This document shows positions 1-11,172 of a DNA stretch of 64,000 nt, piece after piece; position 1 is the first letter of the stretch, and each line of letters begins with the position of its first letter. The stretch comes from Rhypophila decipiens (lineage: Eukaryota > Ascomycota > Sordariomycetes > Sordariales > Naviculisporaceae): positions 62,001 through 126,000 of the forward strand of contig MU858091.1 of the NCBI GenBank assembly GCA_033297075.1, given 5' to 3'. The position numbers and the translations under genes are program-made. The notes beneath the pieces are model-generated. The model was not told where the DNA came from. It worked only from the letters and a program-made list of their open reading frames with translations, and did no database searches.

Positions 1-2973
1 GGGGGAATTAAAATCACAGATGCCGGTAGCTGGATTAACGCTGATATACTCCGTACGCCTCGCATAAATCCTTTATAAATTGATCGAACGAAAGCTATCA
101 GGGCTTTGGGAGATCGGTATAGTATGCAGGATATGGTATTTGGATTTCACACTCTTCTTTACACCCAAGTACACCGTTCCTCTTATCGCTTTCTGTTTGC
201 TCAACTGCATCATCACCGTCGGTCACCATGAAAACGGCCAGTAGGGCTATGTCTCCCATTTGCTGAATTAAATCACTCAATGCCACGTTTACCATTCTGG
301 CGCATCTTTGTTGGCAGCATCTTTCGTACCATTCTTTTGGTTGACTCAGCTAGAGTTGGGCATCTCTTGAGCGCTTGACCGCCCTTCTTTTGCCCACAAA
401 AGAGCGGGATTTGAGGCCCGATAATGGCTGGCGGACGAACAACTCAGTGTCTCGTATGATGACGCAATGAGCCTGAACAATTGGGTTTGATAGCCCCCTA
501 GGCATGTCAACGTCATGGACCCTCCAACGATGAATGGGTATCCGGAACTTGATGAGATTTCCTATCCATATGTAAGCAGAAATGAAATGGAGAAAAAGGA
601 AGAAAAGAGAACGTTTTTTCTTACCTCTGGCTCGCCTGATTTGACTGGATGTTGACTTACCGTATCGTTGCTTTTCGTTCTCGCTCCGTCGCAGGGGCTC
701 GGTTGAGCAAAAAAGAAGGGGAAAGATAAAGCACTCCTGATCTATTGCAGCACAAGTCGACAAGCAAAACATGACAAATGACAGATCATCCCATTATGAA
801 GTTTCGAATTTCTCGCATGGCATTACATGATGCATAGTAATTCATCACTTCAAGGAGGATGAGCCACTAAAGGTGTGGTCGGCTGTGGCACAAAGATGGC
901 CCAATGCAAGGACTCTGAAAAGGGGCTTGTGTGGCAAGCCAACCAGTTCAAATCAACGCCCTGCGGAATTATGTCTTGTATGAGTGGCCGGGCTGTCTAT
1001 CTATGGCTGTCTAGCTCTCGTGATTTGAGGTACGTAGTTAGATATATACCTATCATGATTATCAGATATCGAAATGGTGACTACTTTATAGAGACGGCAG
1101 AGCGCAGAATATCCCTGTGAAGATCTCCCATCTGCCTACCCGCAGCAGAGTGAAAGGTTCAGGGGAAACGGCAGTCTCTCAGAGGCACATATGTACAGAA
1201 GAGGCATGCAGGCATGCCATTACTAACCTTTCACCTTGCTCTTTCTTTTTCGGGGTTCGCTGTGCCTTGCATTAGTCCTCTTTCCATCGCGGTTCATCCA
1301 GGACGCCTCATTACGACCCAAGAACTGATCTTAAAGATGATCAGATGCGGTCTGGGATATCATAAGTTGTACCGCGTAGTTAGTCCGTTCGTGTTTGTTA
1401 TGCGGATAGTCCAGGGGATGTTGCAAGTCATGAACTCCGGACCAGCATGTCGACGGGCCCGCCCAAGTCGTGGTGACCCTTGGCTCCCCCGGAATATTTA
1501 CCTGCCATCTGGCTTGGTGCTTGGTTCCCGGCAGATCCGGACGCTACCGCCCAAAACTGTGGCAGGCGGAGAAGCAGGGTGCTACGGTGCCCACCTCCCT
1601 GTCCAAGTCAGCCCGCTGAACGGGGCAGTGGAGGCCGGCCGATGGCGGGGCGCGGGGCGCGGGGCACCAAAATGACCCTCTGTTGCTATCCCCGGGAACT
1701 GTTCACGTCAATTCCCTGCTGCACTAAGTCCTATGGGTGCCCCCATCTCCATCCGTACTATCCGCTCTCCTCGTCATATATTGTTGATCGACAATGCCAT
1801 GCCGGTCCGAGATCTGGGCAACAGTAGGTTATATTGACTGGGTACAGTGTCATTACGAGGCCTACGTACGCTGTACGATGGTATTCGAGTAGGTTGATCC
1901 AATAAGCTTAAGTTTGGCGGTTTAGGTCTCGTGGGTCTAAAACTATTCCGATCAAAAAAAAATTCCATATTCCACATTTCACCTTTCACATTTCACCGAT
2001 AAGAGGAATCTTCAACGTGCCACGCTGAGACGGGCTGTCCCGTGCCGAGACATTTCCACTGAGCGTTTTTTGGCTTCGCGCCAATCCATCAGCGAAATTC
2101 CATTTCGAGAGATGACCTTGACTAACCGCGAAGAAGAAATCCAGCCCTTCCGAGATCAAGGCCAAGTGGAAGATCGGTACCGAGAACATGCATCTTTTAA
2201 TTTGATCACGAACTGACCCGAATCTCTCGGAGAGCATCTTCCGGGTGCTACCATATTCCAGAAAAGCCGACAAAAGTTATGGTTATAACATCTATGTGCA
2301 CTTTCCGCGGCATAGTCTGTTAAGCGCTTAACGCCACTCACGTCATCGACTGAACATCAACCTCAATCTCAACCTCAATCGAGGTTCACACGCATCTTAT
2401 ACTGGCGAAGGTTATTCACGGCTCCTCCAATTTGAGCAGTATGCATGAGGCTTGAGTTTTGAAAAGAAAAAAATCAACCGTGACCTGAATCATTGCTGTC
2501 GAATATGGATCTTTCACTTGGATAATAGACATGCAGCCCCAGAGGTCATACAGAACGAACATATTTTCACCATTACCTCTTTGACCTTGACAATCTCGTC
2601 TTTCAACCTGGACGGTCGAAAGAAACATATGTCAAGGCATTTCCTGCGCATAATTTCGATGATGGCTTACACCAAGACCAGTCAGTTAAGACATAGGTGT
2701 TAGACGATGCTGTTTGGTATAGTAACGGAATCGGGCGTACTTTCTATCAGTAACACTCAACGGCGTTATTAATGATAAGGACATCTAACGATGGTTATTG
2801 ACTATTCCCATTGTAATCAAAATGCCGAAAGCATCTAATTCACATCTATTATATAGTCTCAAGTTCCCTTTAGCTAGCTAGTTGACTTTTACTCTCCCAC
2901 AGAGAATTTTATAGATAGGATGTCCAATTTCTAGTCCATTATGATGATGATAAAATTCTCGACAACGGGTTAA

Positions 2974-2999
2974 TTAATAGTGAGGAAAATCACTATTAA
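2974..2999. repeat. Perfect 9-bp inverted repeat (hairpin 1)
   Basis: TTAATAGTG (2974-2982) is followed by an 8-nt loop and its exact reverse complement CACTATTAA (2991-2999). It is the first of three perfect palindromic hairpins within about 95 bp in AT-rich non-coding DNA. Confidence 0.8.
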
Positions 3000-3020
3000 A
3001 CTTGGTCAAAATGACAAAAA

Positions 3021-3046
3021 CTCAGGGCACCCGATGGTGCCCTGAG
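3021..3046. repeat. Perfect 11-bp GC-rich hairpin (hairpin 2)
   Basis: CTCAGGGCACC, then the 4-nt loop CGAT, then the exact reverse complement GGTGCCCTGAG. The minus strand runs from the hairpin directly into TTTTT (3020-3016), which is the layout of a pol III or intrinsic-type termination site. Confidence 0.85.
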
Positions 3047-3066
3047 AAAAGCCTATTACGGCTTTT
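3047..3066. repeat. Perfect 7-bp hairpin abutting hairpin 2 (hairpin 3)
   Basis: AAAAGCC, the 6-nt loop TATTAC, then GGCTTTT, continuing as a run of T on the plus strand. It touches hairpin 2 without a spacer, so an RNA from either strand would carry two stacked stem-loops. Confidence 0.8.
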
Positions 3067-3952
3067 TTTGCTGGTGGAGGTATTGATCGTGCCCGGAACT
3101 GAACCGACACCCTCCCCGTAGGAAGGGTGCTGCAGGCGGGAGGGGTATAGAGGAATTACTCGAGACGCCGAAGCTGGCCGTTGAGCTACTGTCAACTCAT
3201 CTCTACTGTTGGCATCAGCTCTCAGTTGGAAGGACTGACTAAAAGTTGGGATTATATACCGTAGTCAAAGCTGGTTGCTTCTCTGTCCACTCAGGCACCA
3301 CAACAGTTCTGATATGAACTGACTTGCCCTCAACCACTTTCATAATACACACATCGTCCGTGAACGGTTTCCTGAACCCAGATTCAACTACTAACAGACG
3401 ATGTGAACCTACGTGTATTTAATGCAGACACAACCTCATCATTGTTTGTGCAAATTGGAACAAAACACCACGGAAAGCAGAGGGGTTGGGAGTATTATAC
3501 CTTCATGATACCCGTTGTGACACAGGCATCTTGGGAATAAGGTGTGATGAACTGGAGGATCTGTGGATATTGGATGTTGATATCCAAGAGCTTTTTAATA
3601 TTGGAGGGAAGCAAGCCCCTTATAGTCATCAATGCATGCGACTGCTAATTTTGCCCGCCGATTTCATTCCCTGACCAAATCCTATCACCGGTCTCTTTGT
3701 TTTCGATCCCAAACCCAAGGCGCTTGATCGGTGATCCAAGCGAAGAAAAGGAAACCCCAACTCCATCGCTAATGCTTGCCAGTGAACCGCCCAACCCCTT
3801 CCCAAAAGACATTAAAAGATGAATAAAATAGTAAGAACGACAAGAAAGAGAAAACAGAAGTTCTTGACAAGCTGACAAGCTGACGACCAGCGCAGCCGTC
3901 ACCAATCACGCCGTCCTCAAGTACAGCCACCCACCCGTGATCTGGACTGCGA

Positions 3953-4746
3953 CTAGAGCCTGTAATACCCAGACGAAGACCCAGAGCCATACCTGCTATG
4001 CCCATGTCCGTGTACTTGACCATAATCCCTCCGCTGATAAGACCCAGACAGCCTCTGCGTCCTCGACTCCCAAGACAAAGACGCCCTCCCTTCATCTTGA
4101 TAAATCCCATCCTCCAAATCCTCCATGTCGTCCTTGGAAACAAGCGAATATACGACCCCTTGCGACTCAAGTTCCCTCATAAGTCCATCGAAGTCTACCT
4201 CCTTGGGCTTCGAACCCGCAGCGTCGCCCTCGGTATACGACAAGCCAACGAAGCGACTCACGATCTCTCGCGTGAGCGAGACTTTCCTGCTATAGCTGCA
4301 GAGGTCGAGCTTGAGGATCTGGACTCCGTCGGAGCTAGAGGCTGCTTGCTTTTTGGTCATTTTCCTCCTGCTTCCTCCACTGATAGTCGATGAAGATGCA
4401 GAATACCCGATCCGTATTTTGGAGTTGTAGTCCAGGCATATGGGGCATTCCCCCCTTCGACAGGATGTACATTGCAGCTCGAAACGGAAGTAGCTCGGTG
4501 ATGGCTTTAGGGTAAGATGATTAGTATCATTGTCTGGCTAGACCATAAAACTTTTGGTGAACTTACAGAGCTGGATTTTGACGAAGGCGAAGTAGGTGAT
4601 GATGCCTCGTTCAAGAGATATGGCGATATCCTGTGCAGACCTTGGAAAAGAAACAGACTGCTCCCCATATTCGCCGCCATGGCGGATTTGATGTTCATGC
4701 CCAAAGGGCCATGGTTCATTGACCCGTGTCGTTGCATGGTCAACAT
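3953..4746 (-). CDS. Hypothetical protein with CxxC-x4-CxxC motif
   Basis: Two-exon model: 4746-4567, intron 4566-4505 (donor GTAAGT, branch-like ACTAATC, acceptor AAG), exon 4504-3953, about 243 residues. The frame stays open across the junction. Just after it come Cys72, Cys75, Cys80 and Cys83 (C-x2-C-x4-C-x2-C), a possible small zinc site. The middle is a regular, probably folded segment; the C-terminus is Gly/Ser/Tyr/His-rich and low in complexity. The frame is open upstream to 5037, so the start is uncertain: ATGs at 4746, 4737 and 4719 all have acceptable contexts, and I chose 4746. I do not recognise the family and no function is proposed. An AAG acceptor is less common than CAG or TAG, which lowers confidence. 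Confidence 0.45.
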
Positions 4747-6317
4747 TTCCAAATTTTCGGGTTGTGTAGTTTGGTGTAAGTGGCTGATGACTAATCGATC
4801 GATGCTTCCAAGTGTGAGTTTTGGTGGTGAAAAAAGGGGGCCTCGAGGTCCAAGAAGCGTCCAGCGGAAATATATATGCACAGCTGTAATACAATGAGCC
4901 GGTTTGTGTCTTCGGGCCAAAGATGGCAATGCAAGGCTGTTTCCCTTTACGACGAGAGGTGATGCTGGTTGGGCTGAAATAAGACAAATGGCTAGGGAAG
5001 AAAAGAGAAGCCGGTCACAAGATGTGGAATGAAGCAAAGCAAGCTGGAAACTATTACATGTTTATTCTCCGGGCGTCGTGTTGTTTTCTATGGGATGGGT
5101 GGCGGAGCCGGTATTATCAGAGCTTAGCAGTGAGTTTTCGGGCTCCTCTACGCCCGGGGGCGAAGTCCATGGGATTGGATGGGAGGATCGTAAAACGGCA
5201 AGATGCACATTTGGGTGTTTCCTCACCACTCCAGTCCTTACTGCTGTACGTAACCCGAAGGAGAGGGGGGCGGCAACAGACGGGTGAGCGGCGAGGTTAT
5301 GCGTCAAAAATCCGACCTCAAGGCGCAGCGAGTGGCTCGCGTCGGGGCCTGACAAGCGCTGCTGTGACCATGTTCCAAGAAACACCCGAGTCACGTTCCA
5401 AACATTTCGCACCACTACGCACACACTTGCTAAACAAACAGGCCATATAACGGCTGTTTCATGAGCCTATCGTGACCCCGACTGAGTGACGATTACTGGT
5501 AGGAAGTGACGAGGTGAATGCACCATGGTTGGCTGGTTGGATCTCTCACTTGTGACTCCTCGGCTCGTCCATTCTGGCACTACCGTAATTCAACCGCAGC
5601 ACTGGCTTCGTTGCCCGCCTCCGTCTGGTCTTTGGAGTGAGAAAAAAAAAGGAGTTTGGCAGCCCTACAAACCCATTTGAAACAAAAGTCACATCTCCAA
5701 CTGTGCCCGAACCGAATTCCAATTTTTGTTTAGGGGATAATCTTAAATTTCTGGGGCGGCCGATTTGACAAGGGCCGCTCACTTGTTTGAGATGATTCAG
5801 ACGCTACCTTTCGTGTTCCGTTTCTTGCACTGCCTGCTTCTGCAGGGGCTCGCTCTATCGCTGAATGGAATAAGAATAACAACCCCCATCCTTCTTTCTG
5901 GAAAAGAATCACACTCAACCACGTACACCATAGGGGTAATGTAAGTGAGGAATCTATATGCTTGAAAACATGCAACGTATCAAGCCGTCACTTTTCGGAA
6001 GACGTGCACATGCCTTCATCTCATCATTACCCCTTGAAGATATTGTTCCCATCGAAGTCAGGGATCACGTCCTGGAACCGGCCCTTCCACGGTGCAGGAA
6101 CGGCCACGATGTCCTTCAATATGCGCCCGCGTATGGGAAAGCACCATACTCTTCTCCATATTCTAATGCAGAGCAGCTTGAGAGGTAATGTATGGTCGGT
6201 TTCCAGTAGGCCGTGTTTGGGTGTCTCTCCTGAAGTTGTGTATTCTACACGAGGCCACACACCTCGCTCTGCGGCCACGAATTACTCCACGGCGCCCTTG
6301 GCCTCCGCTGCATGCTT
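4747..6317. other. Spacer between the Cys-rich gene and bet3
   Basis: Open frames on both strands here overlap each other and show no fungal codon bias or family resemblance. The part nearest 4747 is probably the leader and promoter of the minus-strand gene, and the part just below 6318 is the 3' flank of bet3. I see nothing else. Confidence 0.5.
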
Positions 6318-7099
6318 CTAATCGTCCTCAGGTGGGAGCTCGTCGTCAATAAACCGGACAAGGGTGATTCGCATCTCGGTCGTGTCATTCCCTCTGAGCA
6401 CATCGCTGATGAAGTGGCATTCGACCTGCATCTGCACCATCTCGAGCGCACCTCGTAGGACTCCGCATAGAATATTCGAGTACCAGAGCTCATCCTGTGC
6501 CCGACCATCATCGGGGAGCTCGACGAAATCCGCGAGCGGGTTCTCGTCGAACACGAGGGAGAACTGTTTGCTGTCGCTCGTCCAGTTTGTGATGATGGGT
6601 GTTATGTTCAGAAATATCTTGAAGCCGACCTGTTGCAGAAAGCTGTTAGACAAGCGATCACAGCCACAACCCAAGGCTGGGATTTAAACATCACCACCAC
6701 ATGCCTTAGCGATCATCTCAGCCGTTTCCCTGAAATTTGAACACCGCCGCATCGTGTTGCTCTTTGCCAGGAAGTCCTCTATCAGCCGTAGACCGATGTT
6801 GTAGCCCATCTTGTCCAGTTGTTTGTTGACCTCGACATAATCGCCGTCGAAGTCCTTGCAGAGTTGCGCAACAATCGTGCCGTATGTGAGCACCACGAGC
6901 TCGGCATTGACCTTGTCTATCCTCGTTCTTGTCCGCAGTTAGCAGCTGGCCGTGGATGCGGGTTGGGACGCTGTCATACTTCCAAATCCTATTGAGAATC
7001 GAGTAGGTTAGCAAAGCCGATGCCGAGTAGCATAGGAGGCTGAAAAAAGCAGGACGGCGCTCACTCTTCTCCAAGCCGGGATGCCTTATTCGCCGCCAT
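6318..7099 (-). CDS. bet3: TRAPP complex subunit Bet3 (TRAPPC3)
   Basis: Core subunit of the TRAPP tethering complexes, which activate the Rab GTPase Ypt1 for ER-to-Golgi and intra-Golgi transport. Exons: 7099-7065, 6988-6980, 6927-6705 and 6629-6318, giving 192 residues (yeast Bet3 has 193). The family signatures [72 protein letters not shown] and [16 protein letters not shown] occur in order. The Cys that is palmitoylated in family members lies in the QLCKD segment. Exon 2 is only 9 nt and supplies most of GEEIWK; without it the conserved motif is lost. Intron 3 (6704-6630) starts with GCATGT, so it is a GC-AG intron, and no in-frame GT alternative joins K to VGFK. The gene is divergent from the U5-40K gene. 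Confidence 0.95.
6630..6704 (-). other. GC-AG intron of bet3
   Basis: The donor reads AAG|GCATGT and the acceptor CAACAG|GTC. Joining 6705 to 6629 restores the conserved Bet3 sequence AEMIAK-VGFKIF without a gap. The next GT inside the sequence would shift the frame. Confidence 0.85.
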
Positions 7100-7611
7100 T
7101 GTGAAGTTGGGATTCGCAACGAGCAGCCCGACAAGAGCTCTTGGAGGTCAACTAATTGCTCATACACCCCTAGAGTCCCGTCGGTCTGCGCTCTGGTTTC
7201 TGGTTTGGACTTTGCGCGGTGATTAATGCCGGATGGGTATCAAAGTTTGGTCGAAGGATATTTTAATGATTACTCTGTACGGGTTACAATGTTGTCAATC
7301 ACAAGATGCGATGGAAAGCGTTGAGCAGCTGAACCAATAACAGGGGCCCACTTGCACAACGGGTCTGCCAGCAAGGTTCTGCGGGCTAGGTAGTGGGGCA
7401 TCCACAATCCAGCACGGACCCCGGTAATTTTTCCCCAAGCTCCAGGCCCAGACGCGACATCATCATTGAACGTGAAGCAATGCGACAAACTCTCCATTTG
7501 CAGGCTTCCACATCACAACTCGGCTCTCTTAGAACTCGCGCATTCCACCCAAACCAATATTCCATTCGAGTAGTTTAACCCAATCGCCAAACACCGCGAG
7601 ATTCACGAACC
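7100..7611. promoter_or_regulatory. Divergent promoter bet3 / U5-40K
   Basis: 512 bp separate the two start codons, so the 5' leaders and promoters of both genes must lie here. The organisation is head-to-head. I recognise no specific factor site. Confidence 0.6.
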
Positions 7612-8882
7612 ATGTCGGCGGAGAAAAGACCAGCTTCCGACGACCCTGCCGGCAGCCAGGGACAGCTCGTTGTCAAGAGACAAAATGTTGGCTCAAGCCG
7701 TGCTCTTACTCGGCCTGGCGCGTCGGGTAGCAGCAGCGCCTTGGTCCAGGCGGTATGTCCTAACCTTGGAATCCAAATTCTCCGTGAGGTCCACGTTGCT
7801 GATCACGGGTCTTGTAACCCGTAGGCCCCTCGAACCAGCAGTCTTCAGGCGCCTCTAATGGAGCTTTCGGGGCACGAGGGCGAAATATTTACGGCCAAAT
7901 TTGACCCAACCGGCAACTTGATAGCGTCAGGTTCAATGGACAGAAACATCCGTGAGTCGTGACTCCCTAAGAATATCAATTCATGTGAGACTGACGTTCT
8001 TCATAACAGTACTCTGGCGTACATATGGCGACTGCGAAAACTATGGCATGCTGACAGGGCATCGCGGCGCAATCTTGGACCTGCAATGGTCACGCGACTC
8101 GGATATTCTGTTTTCGGCCTCGGCCGATACACACCTTGCCAGCTGGGACCTCACATCTGGAGAGAGGATACGGCGGTATATTGGTCATGAGGAGATTGTC
8201 AATTCCATGGATATTTCGAAACGTGGCGAGCCGCTCTTGATCAGTGGAAGCGATGACGGCACAATCGGCATCTGGGACCCGAGAACGAAGCACGCAGCAG
8301 ACTACATCGAGACGGAATTTCCCATTACTGCAGTCGCAATCTCCGAAGCAGGCAACGAGATCTACTCGGGCGGCATAGACAACGATATCAAAGTATGGGA
8401 TGTCCGAAAGAAAGCTGTCGTGTATTCGATGATTGGCCACAGGGATACCATCACAACGTTGCGTGTTTCTCCCGACTCACAACAGCTACTGTCGTATTCT
8501 TTTGACTCGACCGCCAGGACGTGGGATATCAGGCCGTTCGCGCCAGCCGAGCGCCACCTTCGTACTTTTGATGGGGCTCCCCTTGGGCTGGAGCAGAATC
8601 TGATCCGGGGCAGCTGGGACTCGGATGGCAAGAAAATTGCCGTCGGCGCTGGGGACGGAACTGTTGTTATCTGGGGCAGCGATTCCGGAAAGCTGCTCTA
8701 CAAACTACCTGGTCACAAGGGCACTGTCAACTGTGCCGAATTCTCTCCTGGTCCTGACCCTCTCAGTAAGTTGGCCATTCTTTCCCCGCATTTGTGATAC
8801 TGCGTTTTCTAGTTTCTGACTTGTACTCTCAGTTCTTTCTGGATCGTCAGACCGGACCATGTTACTGGGCGAGTTGAAATGA
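7612..8882 (+). CDS. U5 snRNP 40 kDa WD40 protein
   Basis: WD40 component of the U5 snRNP, the family of human SNRNP40 and fission yeast Cwf17/Spf38, acting in pre-mRNA splicing in the nucleus. Exons: 7612-7752, 7825-7951, 8010-8765 and 8833-8882, giving 357 residues, the length I recall for the human protein. The N-terminal 60 residues are low complexity; WD repeats fill the rest. Diagnostic matches to SNRNP40 include YGDCENYG, LFSASADTHLASWD, SGSDDGTIGIWD, SGGIDNDIKVWD, TWDIRPFAP and LYKLPGHKG. The last exon adds only the final blade strand, ending in GELK. All introns are GT-AG (donors GTATGT, GTGAGT, GTAAGT). The longest continuous frame (from 7952) starts inside intron 2 and is not the true start. 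Confidence 0.95.
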
Positions 8883-11172
8883 TGCAAGCTTAGGTAGAAA
8901 TCTCAGGACGCGTCGAGATTCTTATCCAAGGGTACTGATCAACACCATATCCCACCGTTAAGGCTAAACGTGGCTCGCCATGCCCCAAATTGGATAAGGC
9001 AGTGATGGAATCGCGTTAGTTGATCGAGCAGGCAGAGATACAGTCTAGTGCTCGGCGAATGCCGATGGCCGCGCACTGCGGCCGCACCGGCAATGAGGAA
9101 GGGGCTAGAAAGCCGACCTTTTGGAATCCTGGCGGGAATCCAAAGACAGAAGTGGATGATGGAAGTTTGAGCCTCAATTCTTGCTTCCTTATTGGGGAAC
9201 GAGCTGAAAGAGGATTTGACTCCTGACAGTCGCTGGAGTTTGTGCTTTCTTCGAGCGTCCTAGCCCAGGATAACGAAGGACGAGGGATCACGAAGGATAA
9301 CAATGTAGTTGCACATGCATGGTAGGGAGTTATACCTATGATGACAGATACCCAGCTTGTCACCTTTGCCAGGGTGCACATGCTATTAGATGGACAGCCA
9401 GTTGGGCACACAAAGCAGGCCACCCCGATGCCAGTACACTACTTCACTCGGAATTCTTATTAAATTTTCTCCGATCTTGGAGTTGCTTGGGTGTACTGTA
9501 TTGTTTTCCGCTCAGAGCCTCAGATGTTCAGTGTCCACCCTGGTATCACGATTCACGACTGGAAATGTCAAGAAAATGGTCAAGTTGGCTCCCCCACAGT
9601 CGCCTCGCTTATCTGCCACTCGCCTTGAAAAGGACCTGAAACATCTTGGCCCCTGCCTTTCCCCATTCCCTTCCATCATGCGACACCCAGGGTCGGCAGG
9701 GGGTTCTGGCCATTGATTGGCCCACAGCTAGAGGCGCCAAGTTGGCTGGTTCAGGGGGTGGTTGAACTAGACCAGTCAACGAATCGTCTCAGAAAACAGG
9801 TCAAGGGCTGAGACTTGTTGCCCTCTTCACCAAACGACGACGACAAACCACTTCACATTTCCAACTCCAAGTTCATAAAGGGGTGTGCATACCCGTTATG
9901 CAGGCTGAAGAGGGAGAACGGCAGCTGAATGGCTGGCTGGCTTCGAGATGCAAGGCACCCGTGAGTCCGCTGTCGTGTTAACAACAAGTCTTGCATCTTT
10001 TATTCGTGGTCGATATTCTTCTCTTGACTCCATCAATTGCTCCATATCCGTACAACGTCCCCAAACAGCCAATAACCCCGGTCTTGGCTGATGTTGCAGC
10101 TCCCGGTGCTGGGCTGAGACAGGCTGGTGGGCATTTGAAGGTTGCACGTTCCCCTGGGGGGTCGCATGTAGGGGTTTCCGTCAAGTTCGTCAACACGGGA
10201 CGAAGTCACGGAGACCGGGCAAGAACCCAGTACAACAGGGAAGGAAGGATGCGATGGCATGCCCCATCCACTTTATTGTGCCAAACCTTAAACCTTTCCT
10301 TTGGAAACTTTTTCCTCGTCGAAACCAGGCCGGCCCTGCACGGGTAGTAGATGGCCACTTGTTTGGCCCACGCTTGATGTCTCTTGTTCTTGGCCGGGTC
10401 TTTCCCCCTGCGTGTGCTCGCTGCCGGGTATCATTCTGGAGCGAACCTCGTCGTCTCATCCCCGCCAACTTTGTTTTCTCGATTCCCAAGAATCTCCAGA
10501 CAGGGCCTCAAATCCACTCGTTCGTCTCTTCTTTCACTAGCAACTACTAGTTCTTCTTTCTTTTCCCCAGATCACACCAAACAACACCAGCAAAACGCAG
10601 AGGCATGATCCCTGTGGGTGTGTGTGGCTGCTTTTCCATATGGACATCAACTAACATCAACGACAAGGCCTAACTAAATCGCATACGCCACTGTCGAATG
10701 CCATCTTGACTCTTTTGGCCGGACCGCTTCACTCATTTACCATTAACGATATCCCCCGGACTTGGGATTTGTATTTCGATTCTTGCGCCACCTTCCTTCT
10801 GTCTTTCAACAAGTTTATAACGGCCAGAACAGCTTTAAAGCTGTCTCACATCACCTCATACCAGTCCGACGACGATCGCTTGATTGTATCTGTTCTTACT
10901 CGAGACGTACTTCCCTTTCGACATCCTTGACAGTTCCTTGAGGTGTTTATTGATCTGGCTCTGTGAGCACTGACAGTGGGCGTTGCTGGGATATCGCCGT
11001 GACATAGGCGACGGCGTCGAGTTGGGTGGCGTATACAGCCTAACGTGGAGGCCCTTGCTATCCCGGGACATCACCAAGGCGAGAAGCGGCCCGAATTATA
11101 GAGAAGGAAGGTCGACGAACCGACCACATCGAAACCGACACCATTCTCTCCTTTAACGTACGGCGTCCGGAT
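8883..11172. other. Spacer and probable long leader upstream of 11173
   Basis: No frame here is convincing on either strand. The stretch about 10470-10570 is pyrimidine-rich with TTCTTTCTTTTCCCC, as is common near transcription starts of fungal genes, so a long 5' leader for the gene at 11173 is possible. The first hundred or so bases are the 3' flank of the U5-40K gene. Confidence 0.45.

Larger units (their letters stand above)
3016..3188 (-). ncRNA. Candidate pol III unit, SINE-like or unknown ncRNA
   Basis: Read on the minus strand, TAGCTCAACGG (3188-3178) fits the A-box consensus TRGYNNARYNGG. About 73 nt downstream GGTTCAGTTCC (3105-3095) resembles a B box with two changed positions; hairpins 3 and 2 follow, then TTTTT (3020-3016). 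A tRNA is unlikely: the 7 nt before the A box do not pair with those after the T-arm-like segment, and the A-B spacing is long for an intronless tRNA. A tRNA-derived SINE remnant or a stand-alone pol III RNA explains the order of parts better. I found no target-site duplication. The motifs are seen; transcription is inferred. Confidence 0.35.
1..3952. other. Left-end spacer without a confident protein gene
   Basis: I see no open frame here with convincing codon use or family resemblance. A minus-strand frame at 98-295 (65 codons from its ATG) can be extended upstream to a possible TAG acceptor near 350, and it reads as a short Cys-containing C-terminal exon. It could be the end of a small unknown gene but has no partner exon I can place. 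The stretch 1440-1680 is GC-rich, while about 2700-3020 is AT-rich and contains the hairpin run listed separately. The rest looks like intergenic DNA. Confidence 0.5.

Noticed and set aside
4205..4218. B-box-like GGTTCGAAGCC on the minus strand
   Set aside because: It lies within the coding frame of the Cys-motif gene (GSKP), and no A box or acceptor stem surrounds it.
7952..8009. Start of the U5-40K gene at ATG-like position 7952, where the long frame begins
   Set aside because: The segment is intron 2: GTGAGT at 7952 and CAG at 8007-8009, and joining the flanks restores the SNRNP40 sequence up to LLWRTYGDCENYG.
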